Shown: positions 8,456 to 18,436, numbered from the stretch's first letter. The stretch: DNA of 64,000 nucleotides from DYJK01 sp964464825 (GCA_964464825.1 CAYXKL010000003.1:1-64000); one strand, 5' to 3'. Notes: generated from the sequence alone by a model not told the origin. Program-made: numbers and translations.

Positions 8456-10708
8456 TTATTTATAAAGTGACATTAATACTTTTTCGTGTGTTAATGGTGA
8501 ATTGTAAAAAATATTTAGATTAGGTTTAAACGCCTTCATTGCATTAAGGATAGCAAAATAAGCACCTATGCCATACATAAAAGGAGGTTCTCCAATCGCT
8601 TTTGATTTAAAAGGGCCATAAGGATTTGGGGCATCTTCTAAGAAATGAATACTTATCTCTTTGGGTGCTGAATTTATATCCGGAATTTTATAAGTAGAAA
8701 GCGCATCAGTAACAAGTTTACCTTCGCTGTTATAAATTACTTCTTCAATGGTCATCCATCCTATTCCTTGTACAATTCCTCCCTCTGTTTGTCCGCGGTC
8801 TGTAACCGGATGGAGACTATTACCCAAATCGTGAACAACTTTTACCGAATCAATTTCATAAGTCCCTCTTAAGCAATCAACTGTGGCTTCAACTATAGCA
8901 GACCCATAAACATGATATGCAAATGCATCTCCTTTTGATTTTTCGCGGTCAAAGAAAATATCAGGTGTTGAGTGGTGTGCTTGTGCTGATAAACTTACTC
9001 GTTTGAAATATGAAATCTGAATTAATTTATTCCAATTCAAATCGGTCGGTTCATTATCAACACAAACAACTTCATTGCGAATTGATATTTTTTCAATACT
9101 TGAAACTTGTAATTCTTCAGCGGCTATTTTGTATAATCTTTCTAAAATTAATTTACAGGCATCCATTGTTGCAAAGCCGTTTAGATCAGTCCCTTTACTA
9201 GCTGCTGTTGGAGAGGTGTTTGCAACACGTGTTGTGTTTGTGCTTTCAATTTTTATTCTATTCGGATTTATAGAAAATACTCTTGATGCAGTTTCTATAA
9301 TTTTAGTATTAACACCTTGCCCCATTTCAACAGCTGCGGTGCTGATACTTACACTGCCATCAGTATAAATATGTACTAATGCGCTTGCTTGATTCATAAA
9401 TGTAGATGTAAATGATATTCCAAAACAAATAGGCATTACAGAAAAACCTTTTTTTATTAGAATATTTTTCGAATTGAACTCGCTAATTTTATCACGAATG
9501 GAATTAATATTATATCGGGAAATAGTTTCTTCAAAACATTTTTTAGCTCTGCAATTATTTGCAGTTTGTCCGTAAGGAAATTGATCTCCTTCATTAAGTA
9601 AATTTTTATTTTGTAAAAATGAAGGTTCAACACCCATTACATTTGCCGCTTTGTGAATTGCAGATTCTATTACAAACATTGCTTGTGGCCCGCCGAATCC
9701 GCGGAAAGCAGTAAATGGTGGAAGATTTGTTCTACAACTGTATGCTGTTGCTTTTACATTTGGAATGAAATAACTATTTGTTGAATGAAATAAAGTGCGT
9801 TCTAAAATTGCCGGTGATAAATCTGCCGCAGCACCGGCATTTTGATAGAATGTTACTTCATATGCAAGAATTAACCCTTCTTTGTTAAGTCCAATTTTAA
9901 AATCCGATGAATATGGATGTCTTTTTCCCGTAATTCTCATATCCACTTGACGGGGAAGGATTAGTTTAACTGGTTTGTTAAGTTTTAATGCTCCTAACGC
10001 AGCCATTACTGCCCATGGAGTTGCTTGATCTTCTTTGCCGCCAAATCCTCCGCCGAGTCGCGGAACATCAACTTCTATTTTATGCATCTGAATGTTCAAT
10101 ACACGGGAAGCAATTTTTTGTACAGCTGTTGGTCCTTGTGTGGAAGAAATTATTTTCACTCCACCACCTTCAACCGGAAGAGCTATACATCCTTGTGTTT
10201 CCAGGTATAAATGTTCCTGAGCACCTGATTCAGTTCTTCCTTCAACTATTATATCACAATCTTTCCAAGTTTCGCTAGTATTTCCAATTGAAAAGATTCT
10301 TGGATTTATTATGAGATTACCTATTTCGTAAGCTTCTCTAGCATCAAAAACTGGAGGGAGTTTTTCAATTTCAATCTTAATTGCTTTTGCACCTTTATGT
10401 GCTTGAATTTTATTTTCAGCTATAACAAGTGCAATTGGCTGACCTACGTAATGAACTTCTCGTGAAGCAAATAGTTCCTCATCAAGAACTACTCCCCCTA
10501 TTTGATTTTCACCCGGAATATCAGAGGCAGAAATAATACAATGAACCCCATTTATTTTTAATGCGTCTTGAAAATCTAATTTAGTTATTCTGCCGTGTGC
10601 AATTGATGAATAAAAAACATAACCGTAAAGCATTCCTTCCGGTACAATTAAATCATCAACAAATTTTGATTCCCCTTTTACATGCTGTATGGAGTCATAA
10701 CTTCTCAT
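8456..10708 (-). CDS. xdhB: Xanthine dehydrogenase, molybdopterin-binding subunit
   Basis: 750 residues, the Moco subunit that hydroxylates purines. GGGFGGKE around residues 219-226 gives Glu226, FRGFGG gives Arg336, and KAIGEPP gives Glu707. These correspond by motif to the Glu802, Arg880 and Glu1261 positions of bovine xanthine oxidase; the first two separate purine hydroxylases from aldehyde oxidases. MGQGVNTKI and TAASKGTDLNG are further Moco-binding stretches. It shares an ATGA overlap with xdhA, implying translational coupling. Specificity for hypoxanthine/xanthine is a strong inference; related purines are possible. Confidence 0.93.
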   Translation of the reverse strand: MRSYDSIQHVKGESKFVDDLIVPEGMLYGYVFYSSIAHGRITKLDFQDALKINGVHCIISASDIPGENQIGGVVLDEELFASREVHYVGQPIALVIAENKIQAHKGAKAIKIEIEKLPPVFDAREAYEIGNLIINPRIFSIGNTSETWKDCDIIVEGRTESGAQEHLYLETQGCIALPVEGGGVKIISSTQGPTAVQKIASRVLNIQMHKIEVDVPRLGGGFGGKEDQATPWAVMAALGALKLNKPVKLILPRQVDMRITGKRHPYSSDFKIGLNKEGLILAYEVTFYQNAGAAADLSPAILERTLFHSTNSYFIPNVKATAYSCRTNLPPFTAFRGFGGPQAMFVIESAIHKAANVMGVEPSFLQNKNLLNEGDQFPYGQTANNCRAKKCFEETISRYNINSIRDKISEFNSKNILIKKGFSVMPICFGISFTSTFMNQASALVHIYTDGSVSISTAAVEMGQGVNTKIIETASRVFSINPNRIKIESTNTTRVANTSPTAASKGTDLNGFATMDACKLILERLYKIAAEELQVSSIEKISIRNEVVCVDNEPTDLNWNKLIQISYFKRVSLSAQAHHSTPDIFFDREKSKGDAFAYHVYGSAIVEATVDCLRGTYEIDSVKVVHDLGNSLHPVTDRGQTEGGIVQGIGWMTIEEVIYNSEGKLVTDALSTYKIPDINSAPKEISIHFLEDAPNPYGPFKSKAIGEPPFMYGIGAYFAILNAMKAFKPNLNIFYNSPLTHEKVLMSLYK

Positions 10709-12141
10709 ATTAATTCTTTTGCATTAATAATTTTGGGAAATAATTTAATAAAATGGGCATAGATCAATTGTCTTAACAAGATTGTTTTATATTCTGCAGT
10801 GCCTCGTGCATCAGTTATTGGTGATATTTCTTGAAGAGCAATTTCAGCAGTCTGTTTTATAACCGGAATGCTGACTGATCTTCCTAATAAATATTCTGAT
10901 GCTGATTTTAATTTTAACGGTATAGGTGCTACACCGCCGGCTGATATACTAGCTTCAATAATTTTATCCTGTTTATAAATTATCCCAATTGTAGAATTTA
11001 CACTTGCAATATCAAGATGAATTCTACGGGATACTTTTTCATAATTGAATAAAAAATATCTTTTAGGAATATTGATAGAAACAGCTTTTATCAATTCATT
11101 TTTTTTCATTACAGTTTTTTTGTAATCAAGATAAAATTGATCGATAGGAATAACTTTTTCTTTATTGCTATCAACTAAAATAATTTTTGCGTTCAATACA
11201 ATAAGTATATTGGTAATATCTGCTATAGGTGATGCATTTACAATGTTACCCGCTATTGTTGCACGGTTACGGATTGATAGTGAACCGAATAAGTTGATAT
11301 GATTTTGTAAAAATGGGAAATATTTTTTTATGAATATAGAATTTTGAAATTCATTAATTGAAACATTCCCTCCCACAAATAGAGAATCTTTTTCCTTATA
11401 AACTCTATTAAGATCTTCCCTTTCATAAATAAAATCAGCATTAACTTCTAATAATTCCTCCCATTTCTGCACATACAAATCGGTACCACCTGATATAATA
11501 TTTACATTTTTAAACTTAAATTTTTCTTTTCGAGTAGATACTGTCTGCTGATTTATATTTTTTAACTTTTTCTGAATTTCTAAAAAATAAGCCGGTATTA
11601 CATTACAAGAGATTAAATACTCAATCCCTTTTTTATTCTTAACAGTGTGATTCAGTTTTTCAACAACATTGGAAACAGCACGCTTTATTCCAGCATAACC
11701 GGTACAACGACAAATATTTCCATCTAGAACATCTAAAGCTTCCTTAATATTAAATTTTTCATTTCTTAAAAAATATCCCGTGATTGACATGATAAATCCG
11801 GGTGTGCAGAATCCGCACTGTGTACCACCTTCATCAACCATTTCTTCTTGAATCAAACTTAAACCGGATTTGTTTAATCCTTCGATAGTTACAAGATGCT
11901 TCCCATTTAGATCAGCTACTGGCATCAAGCATGAATTCACTGTTTTATAAACAACTTTATTTTTAATCAATGAACCAATCAGCACAGTGCAAGCGCCGCA
12001 ATCACCTTCCCGGCATCCTTCTTTGGTACCTGTTAATTTTATTTCACTTCTTAAAAAATCTAGAACTGTTTGGGCCGGGTTTATTTCAACCAAAACAGTT
12101 TTTTCATTTAAAATAAAATTAATTTGCTGATTCTTAATCAT
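10705..12141 (-). CDS. xdhA: Xanthine dehydrogenase small subunit, two [2Fe-2S] plus FAD domain
   Basis: 478 residues from the ATG at 12141 (a TTG two codons upstream is possible). Plant-type [2Fe-2S] cluster ligands are Cys43, 48, 51 and 71 (GCREGDCGAC, then SCLMP). The second cluster uses Cys109, 112, 144 and 146 (QCGFCTPG and ICRCTGY). Residues about 170-478 are the FAD domain with ISGGTDLYVQ and RNRATIAGNIVNASPIAD. The fused FeS-FAD layout is that of bacterial XdhA. Electrons pass from the Moco site through both clusters to FAD and probably NAD. It sits 7 bases after the M24-like gene and overlaps xdhB. Confidence 0.94.
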   Translation of the reverse strand: MIKNQQINFILNEKTVLVEINPAQTVLDFLRSEIKLTGTKEGCREGDCGACTVLIGSLIKNKVVYKTVNSCLMPVADLNGKHLVTIEGLNKSGLSLIQEEMVDEGGTQCGFCTPGFIMSITGYFLRNEKFNIKEALDVLDGNICRCTGYAGIKRAVSNVVEKLNHTVKNKKGIEYLISCNVIPAYFLEIQKKLKNINQQTVSTRKEKFKFKNVNIISGGTDLYVQKWEELLEVNADFIYEREDLNRVYKEKDSLFVGGNVSINEFQNSIFIKKYFPFLQNHINLFGSLSIRNRATIAGNIVNASPIADITNILIVLNAKIILVDSNKEKVIPIDQFYLDYKKTVMKKNELIKAVSINIPKRYFLFNYEKVSRRIHLDIASVNSTIGIIYKQDKIIEASISAGGVAPIPLKLKSASEYLLGRSVSIPVIKQTAEIALQEISPITDARGTAEYKTILLRQLIYAHFIKLFPKIINAKELI

Positions 12142-12148
12142 TATCAAA

Positions 12149-13438
12149 TTATTCTGTGTTAATTATCACTTCGTTTTGTGTAATTCTTTCAAAACTTTTT
12201 TCATCACGAATTAAAATTGCCGGCTGAGGATATTTTTTACCATTTAGATTAACAATTATCATTGGCCAATCATCAGATTTAGTTACTATCTCAAACCCAT
12301 CTTTTGTAACAATCATAGTTTCTTCAACTTTTGCACCAGTGATTGTTGGATTCCAAGCAAATGCCTGATTCTCTTGAACAACTTCTTTTATTCCCGGGTA
12401 AATTACCCACTCGCGGTCATCATAACCTATCGCGCCGCCTTGATGGTGAAGCATCCATTCATTTTCATATCCAACTGTTTTATACCATTCTTTCATCTTT
12501 TCAAAAATTTCTGATGCTGCAATTCCCGGTCGTGTAAATTCCTGATAGTGTGCGTTTACTATTGCAGTCTTTTCTAACTTAGTTTTTAATTCATCCGGCA
12601 AAGGACCGAAATGAACGAAGCGTGTAACGGCAATAGGCATTCCCCATTTCTCGGCACATATGTTTATCATAGCATAATTTTTTAGTATGGCTCCACCAGG
12701 TAGTGCGTGGCGGTAATTATAAATTCTTTCATCTACAGCAGTCAATAAAACAGTTGGAAGAATCTGCCGGTCGCGCAAAGCATTTGCAGTCATTGTTTCG
12801 ATTTCAAATTCATTGATTCCCGGTTTAATTTTCATGCAAACTTCTGCTACTGCTTCAGTTGACATTTGAGCTACATATCTATATCTGACCAATTCATATT
12901 TACTTAAGCTATAACGCAAAGGCTTAAATTTATCAGCAACATTAACAGTTCCGGGAAAATCAATATCACTTCCAACTATACCAAATCTTTTTATTATTTC
13001 ACCCCGAATATCTTTAACGGGATTTGATTCGTACCAACTATATTGGATCAATTCATAGCCAAGTTCTTTCAAAGATTCATCCATCATTCTTTGAGCTTCA
13101 GCACCGTTACAAATCAAATATCTCCTCCCATCTTTCATTATTAAAAGTGATGCTGCACCGATATCTTTATTTAAAACTATTTGATTATTTGCCAATCCGG
13201 CTGTAATCCAATTAACATTTCGCACTTGAGTTAAAAGCACTCCATCAAGTTTGTTCTCTGCTAAAAAATATTTGATGCGTTCAAGTTTCTCTTCAATTTC
13301 CATTTTGTAATTAAAATCGCGTGCGGTTTTTAATTCAGTTTTTTTTTGATTTTGATCAGATTTTTCATGAACCTGTTTAGTACAAGAAACCAGCACAACT
13401 CCAAGTACCACCGCTAATATTTTCCAAAACGATTTCAT
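12149..13438 (-). CDS. M24 (creatinase/aminopeptidase P-fold) lipoprotein, metal ligands apparently missing
   Basis: 429 residues with a lipoprotein signal (lipobox VVSC-like LVSC, Cys19). Residues about 45-180 match a creatinase N-terminal domain (KIKYFLAENKLDGVLLTQ-like) and about 190-400 a pita-bread catalytic fold. In active M24 peptidases the motifs are D-x-G ... SD-x-TR, a HGIG His and two Glu. Here the first two become INICAEKWG and MPIAVTRF, so both Asp ligands look absent; a His pair survives in HHQGGAIG and one Glu in KVEETMIVT. It may be a metal-free hydrolase (creatinase itself needs no metal) or a binding protein. It heads the xdh operon, one base pair block upstream of xdhA, with SD GGAG. 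Confidence 0.8.
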   Translation of the reverse strand: MKSFWKILAVVLGVVLVSCTKQVHEKSDQNQKKTELKTARDFNYKMEIEEKLERIKYFLAENKLDGVLLTQVRNVNWITAGLANNQIVLNKDIGAASLLIMKDGRRYLICNGAEAQRMMDESLKELGYELIQYSWYESNPVKDIRGEIIKRFGIVGSDIDFPGTVNVADKFKPLRYSLSKYELVRYRYVAQMSTEAVAEVCMKIKPGINEFEIETMTANALRDRQILPTVLLTAVDERIYNYRHALPGGAILKNYAMINICAEKWGMPIAVTRFVHFGPLPDELKTKLEKTAIVNAHYQEFTRPGIAASEIFEKMKEWYKTVGYENEWMLHHQGGAIGYDDREWVIYPGIKEVVQENQAFAWNPTITGAKVEETMIVTKDGFEIVTKSDDWPMIIVNLNGKKYPQPAILIRDEKSFERITQNEVIINTE

Positions 13439-13473
13439 AATTTCTCCAAAAATTTCTTTGTATATAATTTATT

Positions 13474-16074
13474 CTATTTAACTTCAATTATAATTTGATG
13501 TTTTACAAATTGATTTTCCGTTCCGGCAGTAGAGAAATAAAGTTTACCGTCTCTTTCTTTTGCGCCGAAAATTGTTTTTACCAAATCTTCATTGATAATG
13601 CCGAGTTTGTATTCCTTACCGGGTTTTATTTCAACATCTATAAATAATTTTTTATCAGCAAACTTTTGTGATATTATTTTCAATCCTTCATTTGTTGCAC
13701 CTATAGGAGTGGTTTCTTCAATTAAATAGATTTCAATTGTTGGTTTGTATTTAATAACCAATTCGTGTTTTCCGGTGACTTGAAAACTTGATACAAGCTG
13801 AACCGCTTGTTCGTGATTTATTGTATTAAAATTAATTATGTTATTGTCTACAGTTACAGATATAATTTCTGAGCCGGCAAACAGATCGGGCATAAATTCA
13901 AAATTGATTTCACCTTTTCCAGTTTTTTCAATCAATAATTGCCACTCGCCATTTTTTAATTTGTTGGTCATATTCAAAGCTGCTTTGCCGATCTTTACAT
14001 TTTTAACATCAAGCCATTCCCATTGCATCGGAAGCTTAGGTGCAAATGTAATTTTATTTTCTAGCGCATTTACATTCAGTCCAAGCAAACCATTCATCAT
14101 AGGGAAAATATAGCCGCTTGTACAGAAACCTTGATTATGATAAGCTTCGCCGAGTTTTGTGTTTATATCGCCGGAGAATACTTCTGGAAAAATTCCGAGT
14201 CCGTAATCGAAAGTATGCTGTAAAGTATTGCGGAGAAGTGAAAATGCTGTAAGATTAAAGTGATATTTATATTGTGCTGCATTGGCGAAAAAAGAATTGA
14301 ATCCCCAAACTGTTCCGTAATTGTAATTTGTTGGTTCGTACAATGATGATTTGTTCGAAAGATTACGTACGCCCCAATCAGTTATTAAATCACTCTCGTT
14401 GTAATTTTTAACCGAACTTGCTGAACGTGATTTATCGAGAATATCAAAAATCATAATTGATGTTGGAAAAATATTTTTATCACGGACTTGCTTTCCGTCA
14501 TCGCTCGCACCAAAGCTGTAATAACCAAGATCTTCCATCCAAAATATTCTTTCAAGTGCCACAATAGCTTTCGGTAAAAGCAGCGAAGTTTCTTTTTCAA
14601 TTTCTTTATCGCCGACATACTTTGCCATTAAATTAACTTCTTTAATTCCTTGAGTCCACAGTCCTTGTGTGTACATATCGTTATTAATTTTTACAAGTGC
14701 ACCGAATTCAAGCACGCCTAGACCGGCTCCTTTCAAATCCATTAGTCCGTCTCCGTTGCTGTCTTTATTCAAGCACCAACTATAAGCTTGCACTATCGAT
14801 TCCCAGCTTTTCTTAATAAACTCAAGATCTCCAGTTTTTCTAAAATAATCACCCATTGCAACAAGATACCAAGGAGTAGTATCAGCATGATTGTAACCGT
14901 AATGATAATCGTTCCACCAATCAATTAATCCATCGCTCTGAGAAAGTTCGTGTGCCATTTTTCCAATCTCGGTTGGTTTTTCATCCTTAGATTTTTTTCT
15001 AATTGGAAAGTTCTCTTGCCGCTGCCACTTCTGAGTAAATATTAAAGCATCTTTAACTGTTTGATAATCGCCATAACTATTTATTGCAAGTGAATTGATA
15101 AATGCATCACCCCCGAAATACCAAGCAAAACCGGGACGACCACCACCGCCACTTAATCCGTACCCCGCAACTAAACCTCTTCCGAGTGTTGGATTTTCAA
15201 TCATCAAATTACTTAGTGCAGCTTTTCCAAATTCATATGCGAGGTTTATTTTTTTATCTGGAGTTATAATTTGAATTGTTGATTCGTGAAGATTTTTATA
15301 ATGATCGTAAGTTTTTGCGTAATACTTTTCAATATTTGTAGTTAAATCTTTATAGAGTGCTTTTACAGAATCATATTTTGTGTTTACTGGGCTGCCGGCA
15401 ATAATAATAGGGTAAAAATTTTCGTTTGCTTTGTTAGGTTCAATAGTAAATTTGAACTGAATCGGATTATCTGCAAACATATGTGCTGGAGGTGCAGCCA
15501 TTTGTTCTGCCAATGGTGAACCGCATAAAAATATTCCTCTCCATTTAGCTTCAGAAATTACGTATGCTTTTACATCTTCATCCCAATAACTAAATTGTCC
15601 CCCAATCCCACCTGGCCATTGTGGCTGCATAACCGGCATAAATCCTGGCACAATTGTAAGCGGAGTTGTTGTGTAAACATCAAGAAGAATTATAGCACCA
15701 GGTTTATCATTTGGAATAAAAATTATTTCTTTTACAGTGAATGATTCATATACGAAAGTGATGATGGTCGCTTCTGGTGTTACAGAAATATCACGCACAA
15801 TATCTTTCGACTGAATCGGTTGTGTAGTAGTGCCAACAAAAAATTGAAGATCAAAATTACGGAGAATTTTCCAAGGCCAGATCCACATTTCGAATGATCC
15901 GTTTTCAAATCCCATGAGAGCGGCTTTGCTTCCGATCTTATCCATATATTGGTGCGGTTGTGCGGTGCGTGTTAGTATTAGATTATTTTGTTTCAAATCG
16001 AATTTTTTAGTTTGTGCAAAAAGATGAAGCGATATCATTGTTATTACTAGAAGGATTGATTTAAAATGTTTCAT
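13474..16074 (-). CDS. Exported (alpha/alpha)6-barrel glycosidase, debranching-enzyme-like
   Basis: 866 residues with a signal peptide ending LFAQ. An N-terminal beta-sandwich region (about 25-260) precedes a six-hairpin barrel (about 270-690). Markers are GRPGFAWYFGGDAF, DTTPWYLVAMGDYFRKTGD, NKDSNGDGLMD and the NYGTVWGF loop, followed by FGYIFPMMNGLLGL-like sequence at the barrel end. A C-terminal Ig-like tail (about 790-866) is shared with the 1108-residue paralogue at 23165-26491 (NEGLKIISQKF versus SEGFRILSDKI). The fold matches amylo-alpha-1,6-glucosidase/GH15/GH63-like enzymes. Substrate is not readable. It probably acts in the periplasm. Confidence 0.78.
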   Translation of the reverse strand: MKHFKSILLVITMISLHLFAQTKKFDLKQNNLILTRTAQPHQYMDKIGSKAALMGFENGSFEMWIWPWKILRNFDLQFFVGTTTQPIQSKDIVRDISVTPEATIITFVYESFTVKEIIFIPNDKPGAIILLDVYTTTPLTIVPGFMPVMQPQWPGGIGGQFSYWDEDVKAYVISEAKWRGIFLCGSPLAEQMAAPPAHMFADNPIQFKFTIEPNKANENFYPIIIAGSPVNTKYDSVKALYKDLTTNIEKYYAKTYDHYKNLHESTIQIITPDKKINLAYEFGKAALSNLMIENPTLGRGLVAGYGLSGGGGRPGFAWYFGGDAFINSLAINSYGDYQTVKDALIFTQKWQRQENFPIRKKSKDEKPTEIGKMAHELSQSDGLIDWWNDYHYGYNHADTTPWYLVAMGDYFRKTGDLEFIKKSWESIVQAYSWCLNKDSNGDGLMDLKGAGLGVLEFGALVKINNDMYTQGLWTQGIKEVNLMAKYVGDKEIEKETSLLLPKAIVALERIFWMEDLGYYSFGASDDGKQVRDKNIFPTSIMIFDILDKSRSASSVKNYNESDLITDWGVRNLSNKSSLYEPTNYNYGTVWGFNSFFANAAQYKYHFNLTAFSLLRNTLQHTFDYGLGIFPEVFSGDINTKLGEAYHNQGFCTSGYIFPMMNGLLGLNVNALENKITFAPKLPMQWEWLDVKNVKIGKAALNMTNKLKNGEWQLLIEKTGKGEINFEFMPDLFAGSEIISVTVDNNIINFNTINHEQAVQLVSSFQVTGKHELVIKYKPTIEIYLIEETTPIGATNEGLKIISQKFADKKLFIDVEIKPGKEYKLGIINEDLVKTIFGAKERDGKLYFSTAGTENQFVKHQIIIEVK

Positions 16075-16106
16075 GGTTTGTCAGCCTTTTTATTATAAAA
16101 TTATTG

Positions 16107-16180
16107 GCACACAAATCGAACAGATGTAACTAATAAAAACTGATCTTTTGAAATCTTTTTAATCCGTTAAATTTGTGTGC
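16107..16180. repeat. Inverted repeat with 10-bp arms between two glycosidase genes
   Basis: GCACACAAAT at 16107-16116 is matched by its exact reverse complement ATTTGTGTGC at 16171-16180, with 54 bases between. The second arm runs into the stop codon of the upstream glycosidase gene. The loop itself holds degenerate short repeats of the AACAGATGTAAC / AACTGATC kind. It could form a hairpin, serve as an operator or be a mobile intergenic repeat. The loop is long for a terminator and lacks a T-run. Confidence 0.4.
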
Positions 16181-18336
16181 TATTTGTTGTTGTATCTTTC
16201 AATCAGCACCCTTGCCATGATTGAATCCCAAATGTAATTCGGCGGAGAGTTGAGTACTTCATAATCAGCGCTGTACGATTCCCAAAAATTATGATTCTTT
16301 TTCAACTGCGTTGTAACAGCAAGCATCATTTTATCAGCAAGCTGCTTTGCAATCTCATAATAACCATATTTTTTTAATCCATCAAGAACCATGTAATTCC
16401 ACAAAAGCCAAACCGGTCCATTCCATTTGCAGCAATAATCAACATAAGGCGAGTACCACTCATCATCTGCAGCTAAAGTTGGTATTCCATACTTACGCCA
16501 GAATTTATTTTTGTCAAGTAATTTAGTAACAAGTTTTTCTGCTCTCTCTTTCGGTGCAGCTTCAGCCCACAATGCAAGAAAACCGATAATCTCTTCACGT
16601 CTCAAATCACGCGTCATGAATTTGAAACTATGATCTTCTTTGTTGATCGAAAAATAAAATTGCTTTTCTTCATCCCACATTCTTTCATTAACTAATTTTG
16701 AAATATGATCAGCTTTATTTTTCCAAACAACAGCTTCTTCATTTAATCCAAGTTCTTTTGCAATTTCAGAAAGTGATCTCATTTCTTTAATAACCATTAA
16801 CGTTAGATCGAGACATTCCAATTCATCAGAAATATCTTCTTTATCAACATCAAGAAATCTTTCTGCACTAACCTGAAACACTGCGTTATACCAATCACGC
16901 ACATTTTCAATAATTCCGTAAGGACCCCATTCAAATGTTCCATCTTTATTTAGATCACGGTTTTCAATTAACCAGTTCGTGTATTTAACCCCACTTTTAT
17001 ATGCATCTGCTAAAAATTTTTTATCACTGCTGACTTTATAAATCTCCCAATTAATCCAACTGAAAAACGGGGCGGATGTAGTTGACATATCTTTGCCGAG
17101 CACTTTACTGAAGTGCGGATAATCTTGCAATCCTCTCGGACCGTGGCGGTATGCAATTAATCCGTCATCGCGCTGCTGCTCGATATAAACATATTGTGAA
17201 CCTTGTGCCGATTGGGGGTCGAGATAAGTATAAGCAAGCATACTCATTGATTCGTGCAAAACCTGGTGACCGTGTCCCCATCCCCATAACGGTTGCCGAG
17301 AGAAAACATAAAAATTATAATTTGTTTTTTCGGTTGGCGGATAAAAACAACCCCTTGATAAATTAAACGAACTTAAATAAACAAGTTTTTCTTCCTCTGT
17401 TCTAAAATTTATTCTTGGGATTTTTGAAAACAGTTTTTCATTATTATCAACATATTTTTGAAGCGGTTCTCTTTTTAATATTTCAATCTCCTTTGCAAGT
17501 ACTCCAATATTTTCTTTTTGATCTTGCCAACCCCTAAAATACCGTACATTAATATCCTCTCCCGGTTTTAACGAAAACTTTCCATGAAGCGAAACAAAAT
17601 TTACATATCCTTCCTTCTTGTGATTAAGCGAATCATTTCTGTTCTTTGCGTAAAAATCAGTTTTAACAGTGATATAAAATTTTTCCATTCCACCGTTGTA
17701 ACCGCCAAATGAATATGGGATAAAGTTTGCCGTAAAATAATCACGAGTATCTGTCGGATATGGAGCATTTTTATAGAGTGAGCTTATCAATCTATATTTT
17801 GATTCATAATGATTTGTAATGTATGCGTTAAGATTTAAATCATAATCTTTAATCATCAACGAATCATTACCGAGCTCAAGAATAGGATATAGTTCAATAT
17901 TGTGACTGATCCCGTCAACATTTTTAATTTGTAAATTCACGAGTGCGACTGAAGAGCTATAAACAAAAAATGTCTCTTGAACTTTTATCCCTTGAAAAGG
18001 GGAGTATTCCAAAATTGCCATATCCGGAAACGATGAAGTAACGACAGGCTTTTCAAAAAATTCTCCGGTGTTCATTATAACTACTTGATCAACTTTCCAG
18101 ATGCAATAAAATTTACCAGCTTGATCGCCCGAGTAATTAATTGGTAGATTATCGGAATAGTAATCCATCTTGTAACCTTTATCACCATACAGTTGCGATC
18201 GCTCCATTGACGCCGTGTAAGTGGTGTAAAGCGGATCGTTTTGTTTTGCAATAAATGTCAAATACTTATCAGATATTTGTAATTGTTGTGCTATTAAACC
18301 ATTGGTGAGCAATAAAAATAATATAGCTTTTCTCAT
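16180..18336 (-). CDS. Exported GH63-like glycosidase (paralogue A)
   Basis: 718 residues, signal peptide about 1-16 (ending LIAQ). An N-terminal beta-sandwich (about 20-290) is followed by an (alpha/alpha)6 barrel with GH63/YgjK-like motifs: RDLNKDGTFEWGP, ENVRDWYN, RKYGIPTLAADDEWY and KWNGPVWLLWNYMVLDGLK. GH63 enzymes cleave alpha-glucosidic or related bonds (processing glucosidase, mannosylglycerate hydrolase). It is a clear paralogue of the 705-residue protein at 21061-23178, sharing NYNFYVFSR and LHESMSMLAY blocks. The ATG at 18336 has AAGGA just upstream. The actual sugar is unknown. Confidence 0.82.
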   Translation of the reverse strand: MRKAILFLLLTNGLIAQQLQISDKYLTFIAKQNDPLYTTYTASMERSQLYGDKGYKMDYYSDNLPINYSGDQAGKFYCIWKVDQVVIMNTGEFFEKPVVTSSFPDMAILEYSPFQGIKVQETFFVYSSSVALVNLQIKNVDGISHNIELYPILELGNDSLMIKDYDLNLNAYITNHYESKYRLISSLYKNAPYPTDTRDYFTANFIPYSFGGYNGGMEKFYITVKTDFYAKNRNDSLNHKKEGYVNFVSLHGKFSLKPGEDINVRYFRGWQDQKENIGVLAKEIEILKREPLQKYVDNNEKLFSKIPRINFRTEEEKLVYLSSFNLSRGCFYPPTEKTNYNFYVFSRQPLWGWGHGHQVLHESMSMLAYTYLDPQSAQGSQYVYIEQQRDDGLIAYRHGPRGLQDYPHFSKVLGKDMSTTSAPFFSWINWEIYKVSSDKKFLADAYKSGVKYTNWLIENRDLNKDGTFEWGPYGIIENVRDWYNAVFQVSAERFLDVDKEDISDELECLDLTLMVIKEMRSLSEIAKELGLNEEAVVWKNKADHISKLVNERMWDEEKQFYFSINKEDHSFKFMTRDLRREEIIGFLALWAEAAPKERAEKLVTKLLDKNKFWRKYGIPTLAADDEWYSPYVDYCCKWNGPVWLLWNYMVLDGLKKYGYYEIAKQLADKMMLAVTTQLKKNHNFWESYSADYEVLNSPPNYIWDSIMARVLIERYNNK

Positions 18337-18350
18337 AGTCCTTCCTTAAT

Positions 18351-18391
18351 AGACCACTGATTAAACAGATTTAGCTAATTTACACTGATAA
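18351..18391. repeat. Degenerate short-repeat intergenic spacer
   Basis: On the minus strand this spacer reads as variations of an ATCAGTG-TAAAT-TAG unit: CACTGATTAAACAGATTTAG followed by TTTACACTGATAA on the plus strand. Similar CTGTTTAATCAGTG-type strings are widespread as intergenic filler in many bacterial genomes (general recollection). It lies in the 100-base gap between paralogue A and the GH3 gene. No function can be assigned. Confidence 0.3.
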
Positions 18392-18436
18392 ATAATTTTA
18401 TTATTTGCCAGTTACAAATCAAAAAATGTTTTTAAT

